A stretch of DNA of 45,814 nucleotides. It comes from an uncultured Ectothiorhodospiraceae bacterium (GTDB lineage: Bacteria > Pseudomonadota > Gammaproteobacteria > Nevskiales > Oceanococcaceae). The translations under genes were made by a program, and so were the position numbers. The stretch is from positions 1 to 45,814 of the forward strand of contig CAKZQS010000010.1 of assembly GCA_937141935.1 (NCBI GenBank). The letters run 5' to 3'. The notes beneath the pieces are model-generated. The model saw only the letters and a list, made by a program, of their open reading frames with translations, was not told where the DNA came from and did no database searches. Shown piece by piece: positions 32,601-41,145 of the stretch. Numbering within the stretch: the first letter of the stretch is position 1; each line of letters opens with the position of its first letter.

Positions 32601-33115
32601 TGGCGCTGCGCAGCGAGCTAGACGAGACCTCCGAGCAATACCGCGCGCTGACCGAAGAGATCCGCGCGGCGAACCTGGAAGCGGGGCGGGGCTCGCAGCG
32701 CAACCCCGACGGCAGCCTGACCCTCGACCGCGGCCCAAATGACCTGGTGCCCTTTGCCGATGGCGTTGCCGCCGAGGCCGACCTGGCCAACATGGCGAAC
32801 GCCGAGCTGCTGCAATACGTGCAGCGCCTGCGCAGCACACCGGGCTTCGGCGCCGAGGGTGCGGCGATTCGCAATGCCCTGCGCGCCGCCGAGGCTGAGC
32901 TGGCCACCCGCGGCCCCTTGGACGCGGCCACGGGTACGCGCGGCCAAGGCGACGGGACCCGCACGGCGGTAGGCGGCGCCCGTGGCGCCGCGGCTGAGCG
33001 GGTGGTGGTGGAATTGCGGTTGGCAGGCGAGTCCTTCGCTGGGGAATACGACGAGCGCGTAGCGGCCAACCTGGTCGACGTGATGCGGCGCGCCGGCGCG
33101 GTGGTGGAAGGATGA
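29633..33115 (+). CDS. Tail tape measure protein
   Basis: The 1160-residue product determines tail length and would be threaded through the tube to assist DNA ejection. Residues about 160-430 match the TP901-type tape measure domain (AATFQAAMTDVAKVVEGTPQQI, SAEGLAEIAAAGGQLGIP). A hydrophobic stretch (about 490-530, VSALAAVVATVGVSVSGLSVLFG) and long Ala/Glu coiled coils follow. The length implies a tail of roughly 170-180 nm by the usual 0.15 nm per residue. GGGGGAT is the ribosome site. Confidence 0.94.
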   Translation: MTDFVTQFKIALDAAEGRTELERFHSAFNRTLRELGKSDTEIKAFFDLEQAVRRGERSMAELDAETRQLLGRYQQLGQVARDRDFLGLESHKQVEAEIRKVRGAYDRLKASGQLTSAELGQAALRTRERIVELEQRTNGWGAALERSKFALGQTVAAGAGLISVVRQAATFQAAMTDVAKVVEGTPQQIEALGKEIQALSRELPISAEGLAEIAAAGGQLGIPIENLAEFTRLAAKMASAFEISTAEAGQAIGKLVNIFDLPLDKVEELGDAINTLAATTGANEAQLLEFLTRVGGTAKNFGLVAEEAAALGAALIELGKPPEVAANAVNTLLSRLQTAEVQSKEFREALAGIGIDAAEMAQRIADEPQAALLDFLATLDKLDAKSRAQALTQLFGTEYQDDIALAVGALDKYEEALGRATDRSQTAGALNDEFTARLQDQEQQLQLLKNAISEAATNLGTVLLPAVTQITQGFTGATQGLADFVEEFPRVSALAAVVATVGVSVSGLSVLFGTLQLAGGKAISSISRNFEAAKRPVGEYAAEVGKLKTAFALLNAAIVGVEIGQYLRDEFELARIAGAFLAEALVSLGAVAKLTFDVLRNPLNADEAWAAYREEMANIRAEFAQIRQDATDAGQAALQAAEEGAEGANKQGAAAADAADKTGTLADETARVGDAAAAATPRLEAAGAAAGGLAKAGADAAKALGELDEAALASEIELASAKLRAHQAEVDALREAYPALSDATFEAVAHMVEGFAEAQAGAEAAAAQVEVLREEQLRRLGLDAAAIATGISADFAQVERAVRRLAGPLEATGAELAAAIDKLLAAADSTAELEQVGALLADTQVRQSLSTADLTRLTQELTQAQGDASRATAGLEEAYRTLGLTSSATLQRQAEQARAAFEAIRAANEPIADQERAWLAVAQAELRAAEAAGTVQRAGVQAALETEAAALGLGDALQGIVAGYAQAGGEAARFGEQAQSAADTAVESLLALRSELDETSEQYRALTEEIRAANLEAGRGSQRNPDGSLTLDRGPNDLVPFADGVAAEADLANMANAELLQYVQRLRSTPGFGAEGAAIRNALRAAEAELATRGPLDAATGTRGQGDGTRTAVGGARGAAAERVVVELRLAGESFAGEYDERVAANLVDVMRRAGAVVEG

Positions 33116-33495
33116 GCGACACCCTGGCCGGCATTGCGCTGCCCGCGCAGCTGCACTGGGACGACGAGTTCGCCTGGTCGCCCGTGGGCCAGGCCATTGA
33201 TGTGGCGCTGGATGGCGCGCTGGTGGTGGAGGAATCGGCCCAGCAGGCGGGGCGGCCGATGACGCTGCGCGGCGGGGTGGACCGGGCCTGGGCGCAGCGC
33301 GCAACGGTGGCGCAGCTGTATGCGCTGGCGGCGCAGCCGGCGCAGCAGCACACGCTGGTGTACCGGGGCGAGACCTACACGGTGATCTTCGACCGCCGCA
33401 GCGGGGCGCCGGTGGAGGCCCGCGCGCTGTGGGAAGACGCCGAGCCCGAAGACACCGACGACTACGAGCTGACGTTGCGGCTGCTGCAGGTATAG
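33112..33495 (+). CDS. Small distal tail-type protein (127 aa)
   Basis: It overlaps the tape measure stop by 4 bp (ATGA). The product is beta-rich and acidic (AQLHWDDEFAWSPVGQAIDVAL, HTLVYRGETYTVIFDRRSGAP, DYELTLRLLQV) and matches small proteins after the tape measure in transposable siphoviruses, probably part of the distal tail. Function not proven. Confidence 0.75.
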   Translation: MSDTLAGIALPAQLHWDDEFAWSPVGQAIDVALDGALVVEESAQQAGRPMTLRGGVDRAWAQRATVAQLYALAAQPAQQHTLVYRGETYTVIFDRRSGAPVEARALWEDAEPEDTDDYELTLRLLQV

Positions 33496-33499
33496 ACGC

Positions 33500-36400
33500 A
33501 TGGCAATTACGCAAGACCACATCCAGATCCTCAAAAGCGAACGGCTGACGGACACGCCGGACGGCGGCGGGCGAATTACCGGCAACCCGGTGGCCGATGG
33601 GGTGCCCAACGATGTGTTCCCCAACATTGGCGACATTGACCGCGCCACCGGCCGCAGTCGCCTGCGCAAGCTGTACGGCGGCGTTAAGAGCCCGAACACC
33701 GACCTGGCGGTGAACGGCAATGTGATGGTGGCGCGCCCGCCCAGCCAGCCGGGGCTGCACACCACGCTCTTTGCGACCAACGATTGGTCGGATGAGCGCG
33801 CGGCGGCCGCCTCGCGGCTCGAGTCCTATCTGGCCGCTGGCCCGATTACGAGTTTGGTGGTGTTGGGTACGCAGATCGCCGGGCAGCAGGCGGTGATTTG
33901 CTACGCGCACGAGACGCTGCCATTGCCGGAAGTGGGCGACACGCTGGTGGTCAGCGAGGAGAACCTGGCCACGGGCGCCATCACGGCACAGCAGTTTGTG
34001 CGGGTGACGGGGGTGGAAGCGGAGCTGGCCACCTTCACCGACTCCCGCGGGGACTTCCAGCGCCTGATTGTGACGCTGGAACTCTCAGGCCCGCTGAACC
34101 GGGAATACCCCGGCGATGTGCAGGTACAGCGCAACAACGTGGGTCAGGCCAGCCCGACGCTGATTCGCACCACGCGGGTGGCGGCGGCGCAGAAGTACGT
34201 GGGCATCACGCCGCTGGCCGAGGTGCCGGCCGTGGGCAGCTTTCAGGTCAGCGGCGAGAGCATGTTCACGCAGCTGGTGCCGGCGACCACGGCCGAGAAG
34301 CCGCTGGTGGATCAGCTCATCGCGCAGGCGCGCGGGGCGGCGCTGGCGATTGGCGAGGAGGTGGTCGAAACGCAGGAGGCGGTGCAGGTCGACGGCGGCA
34401 GCACGCAGACGGTGTTTGCGCGGCGCGCCGTTCTGCCGGGCACGCTGACGGTGGAGATTGAGGGCGCGACCAGCAACGACGACTGGGAGGGCAGCGACGA
34501 CGCGGTGGGCCAGGTGGTTCGCTCGGGCGGCGGCCAGAACAGTGTGGATGCGGTGGTGTCAGTGGACTACGCGGGCGCGGCGGTGTCCTTCGTGGGCATT
34601 GCGGTGGGTGCCACCATCGCCCGCGTGACGCTGCGCTATGTGCCGGCGGTGGTGGCCACGCAGCTGCCGGAGTTCGACCTGATCGAGGTCGGCGACCAGA
34701 ACCGCGGCACCAGCTACGTGCATACGCTGCCCACGCAGCCGGCACCCGGCACGCTGCGGGTGGCCTACCGGGCGCTGGGGCGCTGGTACGAGCTGCGCGA
34801 CCAAGGCGACGGGTCACTAGAGGGCGACGCCGGCGCGGGTGGGGCGACCTTCAACTTTGCGACACGCAGCCTGTTGCTGTCGCTGGGCATTCAGCCCGAT
34901 GTGGGCTCGATCATCGTGATCTCCTGGGGGCAAACCGAGGAGCTGCTGCGGCTGGAGTCGGGCTTGACGGCGCCGGCCATTGAGATCGATGCGGGGGAGG
35001 CCTTCAAGCCCGGCACTGTTGTGGCCACATGGGATGTTGGTGGCACCACGTTCACCGCGACCGACAGCAATGGACAGTGGACGGGCGATGCCAGCGGCCC
35101 GATTGATTATGGAGCGGGCACCGCGCAGCTGTACCCCAATGCCTTGCCGCCAGCCGGAACGGCCTATGTGCTGGACTACGAGGTGCCGCAGGGCGCGCAG
35201 CCCGGCGGCCCGGCCAACGGCACGTCGATCAATGGGGGCAGCGCCAGCTTCACCATTGGCGACACGCCGCTGGAGCCGGGCTCGGTGCGCTTTTCCATCG
35301 AGCTGCTGTATCAGGTCACGCTGTCGGCGGCGGGTCAAAGCGTGCAGCGGAGCAAAACGCTGACTGCGACGGTGACCGATACCGGCAACGGTTTTCTGCG
35401 CATCGACGGCGTGTCTGGCAACGGCACGGTCAACTATGCGGATGGCGCGGTCAGCGTAAACATCACCGGTACCGAGGTGTTCAACGACACCTTGTACACA
35501 CCCCTGCTCGGCGGTCTGCGCATGTACCGGGTGACCGGCCAGGCCAGCGGTGAAATCCAGTCGATCGACGGCCTGACCTACCGCCAAGAGGACCCGGCCA
35601 CGGTCGCCGGCCAGACCAGCAACCCCGGTACCGAGATGGTGGTGCGCATCGCCCAGAATGCGAGCTATGCGGCAGAGCCCGGCACCGCGCTGTTTGCCTT
35701 TGGGGATGACGTGTATTTCGACCGCGACGGGCAGCTGTACCGCGCCCACGACGCGGGCACCAATGCGGGCACGCAGGCGGGCTCGGCCGACTATGCCGGC
35801 GGCACCTTCACGCTGACGAGCTGGGTGCCGGGCGCCGCGCCGGGGTTTGCGGCGCTGGCGCTGGCCGTGCGGCTGGAACAGCGGCAGGTCGGCATTGTGG
35901 CGGGGCGTGTGGCGGCGCAGCGGCTGCGGCCGGCGAGCTTTCAGCTGGTGGCCACGCGGGTGGATGGCACGCAGATCATTGCGGACAGCCAGCCCGACGG
36001 CTCGTTGAGCAGCCCGGGCGGCACGGCGACGGGCAGCGTGGACTTTGAGATGGCCTGGTTCGAGGCGCGCTTTTTTGAGGATGACGGTGTGACGCCGGCC
36101 TTCATCGTGGGCGCGACCGCCCGCTACAACGCCGTGGCTCAGAGCAGCCTGCCCATCGACCCGCAGATTCTGGGACTGGACCCGGTGCGGTTGCCGCTCG
36201 ATGGGCGCGTGCCGATGTTCTCGCCCGGCGGGCTGGCCGTGGTGCACCACACCGACGACGACACGCTGCCGGGCGGCTTTGGCCCCAACGACGTGCACTC
36301 GTTGCCCTTCGACCGCCTGACATGGGTGCGGCTACGCGACCAAGCGGGCGCCCACGTGGACACGGCGCACTATGTGCTGGACCTGGATGCGGGGACGATC

Positions 36401-37027
36401 ACTGCGACGGCGCAGGCGGACTTCTCGACCTACCAGACGCCATTGGTCGCGCGCTTTCGCATTGAGGACATGGCGGTGGTCAGCGATGCGGAGCTGTCTG
36501 GCCGGCTGACGCTGACCAAGGCGATTACGCACGACTTCCCGCTGGCCAACACCTACATCAGCGGGCTGATCGTGTTTGGCGACATGCAGGCGCGGGTGTA
36601 CGGGGTCTTCGACCAGGAGACCTGGACGGGCGAGTTCAGCGATGAGCCGATTGGCGACCCGGTGGGCGATGCGAGCTACAACGATTCGGCCTGGCCCATC
36701 ACCACGACCAATGCCGGGGCCGTGAAGGACCGCTGGGCGCTGGTGTTCACCAACGCCAACCAGTTCAACATCATCGGCGAGATCTCGGGCCAGGTAGGCA
36801 CCGGCAACATCACCACCGACACGGCGCCGATCAACCCAGCAACGGGCGTGCCGTTCTTCGTGATTCCCTGGCAGGGCTGGGGCAGCGGCTGGTCGCAGGG
36901 CAACGTGGTGCAGTTCCCCACCGATGGCGCGGATGCGCCGTTCTGGGCCGCCTTGACGGTGATGCCCAGCGAGCCCGCGCCGGGCGATATCGACTTCCAG
37001 TACGAGTTCCGCGTGAACGCGGATTAG
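33500..37027 (+). CDS. Large tail protein (1175 aa), B3-like distal tail structural protein
   Basis: This 1175-residue, almost wholly beta protein starts 5 bp after its predecessor. It opens MAITQDHIQILKSERLTDTP and has long repeated-looking beta modules such as TLTVEIEGATSNDDWEG, GTLRVAYRALGRWYEL and GSVRFSIELLYQVTL. The C-terminal end contains ITHDFPLANTYISGLIVFGDM. Proteins of this size and place in B3/D3112-type phages form the tail tip or baseplate hub and interact with the receptor. No enzymatic motif is seen. Confidence 0.82.
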   Translation: MAITQDHIQILKSERLTDTPDGGGRITGNPVADGVPNDVFPNIGDIDRATGRSRLRKLYGGVKSPNTDLAVNGNVMVARPPSQPGLHTTLFATNDWSDERAAAASRLESYLAAGPITSLVVLGTQIAGQQAVICYAHETLPLPEVGDTLVVSEENLATGAITAQQFVRVTGVEAELATFTDSRGDFQRLIVTLELSGPLNREYPGDVQVQRNNVGQASPTLIRTTRVAAAQKYVGITPLAEVPAVGSFQVSGESMFTQLVPATTAEKPLVDQLIAQARGAALAIGEEVVETQEAVQVDGGSTQTVFARRAVLPGTLTVEIEGATSNDDWEGSDDAVGQVVRSGGGQNSVDAVVSVDYAGAAVSFVGIAVGATIARVTLRYVPAVVATQLPEFDLIEVGDQNRGTSYVHTLPTQPAPGTLRVAYRALGRWYELRDQGDGSLEGDAGAGGATFNFATRSLLLSLGIQPDVGSIIVISWGQTEELLRLESGLTAPAIEIDAGEAFKPGTVVATWDVGGTTFTATDSNGQWTGDASGPIDYGAGTAQLYPNALPPAGTAYVLDYEVPQGAQPGGPANGTSINGGSASFTIGDTPLEPGSVRFSIELLYQVTLSAAGQSVQRSKTLTATVTDTGNGFLRIDGVSGNGTVNYADGAVSVNITGTEVFNDTLYTPLLGGLRMYRVTGQASGEIQSIDGLTYRQEDPATVAGQTSNPGTEMVVRIAQNASYAAEPGTALFAFGDDVYFDRDGQLYRAHDAGTNAGTQAGSADYAGGTFTLTSWVPGAAPGFAALALAVRLEQRQVGIVAGRVAAQRLRPASFQLVATRVDGTQIIADSQPDGSLSSPGGTATGSVDFEMAWFEARFFEDDGVTPAFIVGATARYNAVAQSSLPIDPQILGLDPVRLPLDGRVPMFSPGGLAVVHHTDDDTLPGGFGPNDVHSLPFDRLTWVRLRDQAGAHVDTAHYVLDLDAGTITATAQADFSTYQTPLVARFRIEDMAVVSDAELSGRLTLTKAITHDFPLANTYISGLIVFGDMQARVYGVFDQETWTGEFSDEPIGDPVGDASYNDSAWPITTTNAGAVKDRWALVFTNANQFNIIGEISGQVGTGNITTDTAPINPATGVPFFVIPWQGWGSGWSQGNVVQFPTDGADAPFWAALTVMPSEPAPGDIDFQYEFRVNAD

Positions 37028-37036
37028 GAGCGCTGT

Positions 37037-37990
37037 ATGACTATCCATGTGTACTCAAGCGCCGACGCGGGCGCACCGCAGATTGACCGCAATGTGGGCT
37101 CGATCATCAACGTGCTCGACGCCTGCCTGGTCAACGGCTTTGGCAGCGGCCCCACGGCGACGCCGGTGGGCTGGACCAAAGAGTTCAGCGCGGCCAACGA
37201 GGCGGCCTACAAGATGCCGGCGGGGACCAGCGAGCGCTTTCTCTACGTGGACGATAACCGTGCCGAGGAGGCCAATCGCACCTTTCGTATGGCGGGCTAC
37301 AACACGATGACGGCCATTGATGCCGGCGAGGGGGCCTGGCCCAGCAGCGGCGGTGATTGGTTCTTCAAGGCGTGGGATGACGGCATTTCGCCTTGGTGGC
37401 TGATCGCTGACGAGGCGCTTTTCTACTTGGTTATCCACCCCTACAGCGATAACGGCTTCGACTACGGCTACGCGCGGAACCCGCTGATTTTCGCCTTTGG
37501 CGACGCGGTGCCCTTCAACGCAGGCGACCAGAACTTCACCGTTCTCATCGGCGGAACGCCCGCGTCCAGTGACACCCGGTTCTATGCGGGGGGCTGGTTC
37601 GCGCGTATGGACTCGACCACCGGCGATAACAACCAGCAACGTGCCCACGCGTACCGCAGCGCGGAAGGGAGCGCCGAGGCGCCGTTCATCGAGCGCGCGG
37701 GGCTGAGCCCGGCAGGGGATTACGCATCCAGCCCCGTCGGCGGCGAGACCACCTTCTACCAAAGCGGGGGCCGCCTGATCGCCATACCGGCGTTTGTGGT
37801 GCAGCGCGGGCTGCGGGGCGTGCTGCCGGGTTTGAAGGTGGGGCAGAACGTCGACTGGGGGCTGGACACGGGGCGCGGCTTTACCTTCGAGGGCGAGGCT
37901 ACCGAGTACTTTGCGGTGCGCACCCAGGGCGCCGGCAGCGGCGACTACCGTCTAAACCACTTCATTGACCTCGACGGCCCCTGGCGGTAG
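37037..37990 (+). CDS. Tail tip protein (317 aa)
   Basis: The 317-residue beta-rich product is aromatic-rich (WWLIADEALFYLVIHPY, GDWFFKAWDDGIS) and belongs to the tail-tip cluster. The N-terminal SIINVLDACLVNGFGS and the repeated GG-rich turns recur in tail proteins of transposable siphoviruses. It may be a structural adhesin. No catalytic motif. Confidence 0.75.
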   Translation: MTIHVYSSADAGAPQIDRNVGSIINVLDACLVNGFGSGPTATPVGWTKEFSAANEAAYKMPAGTSERFLYVDDNRAEEANRTFRMAGYNTMTAIDAGEGAWPSSGGDWFFKAWDDGISPWWLIADEALFYLVIHPYSDNGFDYGYARNPLIFAFGDAVPFNAGDQNFTVLIGGTPASSDTRFYAGGWFARMDSTTGDNNQQRAHAYRSAEGSAEAPFIERAGLSPAGDYASSPVGGETTFYQSGGRLIAIPAFVVQRGLRGVLPGLKVGQNVDWGLDTGRGFTFEGEATEYFAVRTQGAGSGDYRLNHFIDLDGPWR

Positions 37991-37996
37991 CACAGA

Positions 37997-38947
37997 ATGG
38001 CCTGGCAGTTCGAGGAATGCCGCGTTGCCGGCGACGGTAGCGACTACCGGAAGGGCACGACCCCGAGCGGCAACGCTTGGCGCTCGACCCGCGCCCGCGC
38101 CGCGCCCCAAAGCGCCGGCAAGTGGTACTACCCGATATTTTTGACGCAGGGTGGCAGCGAAGACTTCGGCATTGGTTTCGCGACCGGCGACGCCTTCCAG
38201 GTGCCGAACTCGTACATCGGCCGCGGTGCCGATAGCGTGGGCTTCTATGCCTCGGCCTCGGGTGGCTATACCAATGAGGCCAGCGTGGCGCCCAATGCGA
38301 AGCCGACCTATGGCGCGTGGATGACAGTGGCGCTAGACATCGACGCTGGCGAAGCCCGCCTCTTCGATAACGCGGGGGCGCAGGTAGGGGAAACGGTGGG
38401 CGGCCTGGCCGGTGGGGCATGGCTCCCCGCCTACAGCGGTATCCGGCCCACACCCCCCAGCGACAACTTCGTTGCGTTCATCGACCTGGCCGAAGCGGAG
38501 CACGACGCCACGCCGCCCGCAGGCTATAGCGCATGGCCGCCCTGGGTCCTTGTTGAAGGCGCCCCGAAACGGGTGGACACCTACCACACTGGCGGGCCCC
38601 TGCCAGCACGCGACCTGGCCAACCTGCAGCGCAACATGGCGCCGTTTGCGATGAGTGGCGGGCGGGTTCACTGTGATACCAGCCTCGCGCGATTGGCAGG
38701 AGTTCGGTCCTATTTTGGCCCCGGCGTGCTCGAGGGGAAGGTGCGCACGCTCAATGTGCCCAGCGTGGACCTGGTCCGCATATACGAGCGCGACCACGGA
38801 TGGCTTGTCAGCGAGCAAGTCAGCGCAGAGGACGGCACGTACCGCTTCGTCGGTCTGTCGATCGAGGAATACAAGATCGTTGGAGTGGATCGGGAGCGCG
38901 AATACGAGCTGGTGGGCTTGGACGCGCGCGTGCCGGATATCCCGTAG
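37997..38947 (+). CDS. Tail protein with SPRY-like domain
   Basis: The 316-residue product has an N-terminal domain (about 1-165) with features of a SPRY/B30.2 fold: GKWYYPIFLTQGGSEDFGIGF, then SVGFYASASGGYTN, WMTVALDIDAGEARLFDNAG and AYSGIRPT. Such domains bind proteins or glycans, so it may be the receptor-binding module. The C-terminal 120 residues carry a beta strand-rich region (VRTLNVPSVDLVRIYERDHG, YELVGLDARVP) probably for attachment to the hub. The SPRY assignment is by pattern. Confidence 0.72.
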   Translation: MAWQFEECRVAGDGSDYRKGTTPSGNAWRSTRARAAPQSAGKWYYPIFLTQGGSEDFGIGFATGDAFQVPNSYIGRGADSVGFYASASGGYTNEASVAPNAKPTYGAWMTVALDIDAGEARLFDNAGAQVGETVGGLAGGAWLPAYSGIRPTPPSDNFVAFIDLAEAEHDATPPAGYSAWPPWVLVEGAPKRVDTYHTGGPLPARDLANLQRNMAPFAMSGGRVHCDTSLARLAGVRSYFGPGVLEGKVRTLNVPSVDLVRIYERDHGWLVSEQVSAEDGTYRFVGLSIEEYKIVGVDREREYELVGLDARVPDIP

Positions 38948-38953
38948 GCAGAT

Positions 38954-40762
38954 GTGCCGCAGCATGACCTCAACTTCCGCTACCCGAAAGGCAGCCGCGC
39001 GCTCACCTTCGGCCCGCAGGTGGCGGAGCATGCGCTGCATTTTGAGCAGCTGCGCGGCGAGGGGAACGACCTTTACTTTGGCGGGGCGCCGGAGCCGGAG
39101 CCGCCTGCACCGCCGCGCTGGATTGTGGCCACGGCGGCCGTGGCCGTGGCGGATGCTGGCGATGTGGCGGTGGGTCGCGAGCTGCATTTGGCGCACCCTG
39201 CGCCCATCCCCGGCACGGCCGACCTGCGCGCAGTGGACGGCCCACTTGTGGATGGCGGCGCGTTGCTGCGCGTGGGGGCGGCTGCGGCGCGCCAGGATGC
39301 CCGGACGCTCCGGCTGGCCGATGGGCGGCTGCAGCAGCAACAGGCGGACCTGCGTACAGCACACTTGGCCGCGCGGGCCGCTGGCGACCGACTGGCGGTG
39401 CGCGATGGCCGGGCCATCACCCAGCTCACGGTCGCCCGCTGGCGGCACCCGCCACTGCGGGCACTGGCGCCGGCCCTGCGCTTGGGCGACGGCCGACAAC
39501 GCAGCCGGAGCCAGCGTCTGCTGGCCAACCCTGCACCCGGCCGGCGTGGCCTATGGACGCTGGTGCTCGGCGACGGCGGGCACCCGGTCTGGCGCTGGCC
39601 GGTACCGACGGTCGAAGCACCCCCGCCAGTCGAGCCGCCGGTGGAGCCAGACCGCAGCTCGCTGGATCTGCACTTTGCGTGCCTCATTCCCTTGCCGGGC
39701 GGCGAGCACCTGCTGCGCTTTGGCGCCCCTGTCTGCATCGCGCCGATTCGGGCGGTCTACCTCGTGAGCAACGTTGTCACCGCCGCACGCATGCCGGGCG
39801 GCGAGCCCATTGGGTTGAGCCGGATCACCTTGCGTACCGACCGGCAGGCCTGGGGCTGGCGATTTGACGCGCAAGTGGCGGACCCGGCGAGCGCCGCGCT
39901 GCTGCGGGCAACCGGGACGGGACCGCACCCGCTTCTGGTCACGATCAACGGCTACGCGTGGGATCTGCTCGTGGAGCGGCTGGCGGACACCCGGCAGTTC
40001 CCCGGCCGGGGTTGGACGATTGAGGGCCGCAGCACGCTGGCCGCGCTGGCGGCGCCGCACGCGCCAGTGTCGACGGCCGTCGAGTTGCAGCAGCGCACGG
40101 CCCAGCAGCTGGTGGCGAATGTGCTGGACGCCTGGGGTTGGGCCGTGGACTGGCGGGCAACGGACTGGCTCGTGCCCGGCGGCGCGTTTGCCTATGCGGA
40201 TGCGAGCCCGGTGGCCGCGGTGCGGCAGGTTGTGGCGGCCTTCGAGGGCACGATGCGCCAGGCGCGGACGGGGCAGTCGCTGATCGTGCACGACCGCTAC
40301 CAGGTCGACCCGTGGGACTGGGACCAGGCGCAGGTCGACCAGACCATCACGGCGCCCATCCTTGAGGAGAGCCAGGCCGAGCGCCCCGGGCCTGGGTACA
40401 ACGGTGTCTATGTGGCTGGCGAGCGCTTTGGCGTAGTAGCGCGCGTGCGCCGTGATGGCACGAATGGCACCCCCTTCGCCCCGCTGGCGAGCGACCCGCT
40501 GCTGACCGAAGCCGCGGCCAATCGTCAACGGGGCAAGGCCATCCTCGGCGCCGCACGACCGAAGCGGGACGTGACGCTGAACCTGCCCGTGCTCGAAGCA
40601 CCGCTGCAACCGCGCCTGGCCGAGATCGGGGAGCTGGTGGAAGTCGACGACGGCCAGGAGATCTGGCGGGCGCAGGTGGAGGCCATCACGCTGACCGTAC
40701 AGCGGCGCAACGGCGCCGTGAGCGTGCGCCAGAGCGTGCAGCTGGAGCGCGACGATGGCTGA
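38954..40762 (+). CDS. Tail hub-like protein (602 aa)
   Basis: It starts at GTG 38954. Residues 1-40 resemble the beta repeats of the preceding protein, and 45-190 are Ala/Leu/Arg-rich. From about 235 a hub-like region follows (FACLIPLPGGEHLLRFGAPVCI, AWGWRFDAQVADPASAALLRA, VTINGYAWDLLVERLADTRQFPG, WTIEGRSTLAALAA) as in baseplate hub proteins of transposable siphoviruses. Overlaps the next gene by 8 bp. Confidence 0.75.
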   Translation: MPQHDLNFRYPKGSRALTFGPQVAEHALHFEQLRGEGNDLYFGGAPEPEPPAPPRWIVATAAVAVADAGDVAVGRELHLAHPAPIPGTADLRAVDGPLVDGGALLRVGAAAARQDARTLRLADGRLQQQQADLRTAHLAARAAGDRLAVRDGRAITQLTVARWRHPPLRALAPALRLGDGRQRSRSQRLLANPAPGRRGLWTLVLGDGGHPVWRWPVPTVEAPPPVEPPVEPDRSSLDLHFACLIPLPGGEHLLRFGAPVCIAPIRAVYLVSNVVTAARMPGGEPIGLSRITLRTDRQAWGWRFDAQVADPASAALLRATGTGPHPLLVTINGYAWDLLVERLADTRQFPGRGWTIEGRSTLAALAAPHAPVSTAVELQQRTAQQLVANVLDAWGWAVDWRATDWLVPGGAFAYADASPVAAVRQVVAAFEGTMRQARTGQSLIVHDRYQVDPWDWDQAQVDQTITAPILEESQAERPGPGYNGVYVAGERFGVVARVRRDGTNGTPFAPLASDPLLTEAAANRQRGKAILGAARPKRDVTLNLPVLEAPLQPRLAEIGELVEVDDGQEIWRAQVEAITLTVQRRNGAVSVRQSVQLERDDG

Positions 40763-40991
40763 CGACATCAACCTTTTCGCCCGCTTCGTGCGCATGACAG
40801 CCGCGGCGCCGCTGCAGATCGGCGAGGTCACTGCCCACAACGCCGACGGCACGAGCACAGTGCTCACGCCGGCCGGCGGCTTCCTGCGGCCGCGCGGGCA
40901 ACAGGTGCCCGTGGGCCAGCAAGCGTTTGTGCGGGAGGGCGTGATTGACGGCCCTGCGCCGAACCTGCCCGTGGTGACGATCGATGTGTAG
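40755..40991 (+). CDS. Last tail gene, small beta protein (78 aa)
   Basis: The 78-residue product begins MADDINLFARFVRMTAAAPL and forms a small beta barrel-like pattern (LQIGEVTAHNADGTSTVLTPAGGFLRPRGQQVPVGQQAFV). OB-like small proteins of this kind close the tail cluster of related phages. ATG 40755 overlaps the hub gene end. Confidence 0.75.
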   Translation: MADDINLFARFVRMTAAAPLQIGEVTAHNADGTSTVLTPAGGFLRPRGQQVPVGQQAFVREGVIDGPAPNLPVVTIDV

Positions 40992-41145
40992 GGGGCGCGG
41001 ATGATCTGAAAAGAGGGCGCGACCACGCCGGTGTAGGAGCACCTGCGTGGCCGCCACAGTCGGCTGAACTAGGCAGCGCGACTCCAGCCAAGGCGCCCCC
41101 ACCGTGATCACGGCGGGCGCAGCGTAACACCCCAAGGAGCCGACG
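40992..41145 (+). promoter_or_regulatory. Methyltransferase leader with two GATC sites and palindrome
   Basis: This 154-bp gap lies between the tail operon and the methyltransferase. It holds CCGTGATCACGG, a perfect 12-bp palindrome centred on GATC (41102-41113), and another GATC at 41003-41006. Mu controls its right-end modification gene mom through upstream GATC methylation, so the arrangement is suggestive. No clear sigma70 promoter is seen. An AAGGAG ribosome site precedes the gene. Confidence 0.45.

Noticed and set aside
34817-36298. 493-codon minus-strand frame under the large tail gene
   Set aside because: Arg/His/Ala-biased antisense translation typical of shadows in GC-rich DNA.
39551-41026. 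491-codon minus-strand frame opposite the tail hub gene
   Set aside because: No domain or ribosome site, and the plus-strand tail genes are consistent and overlapping.
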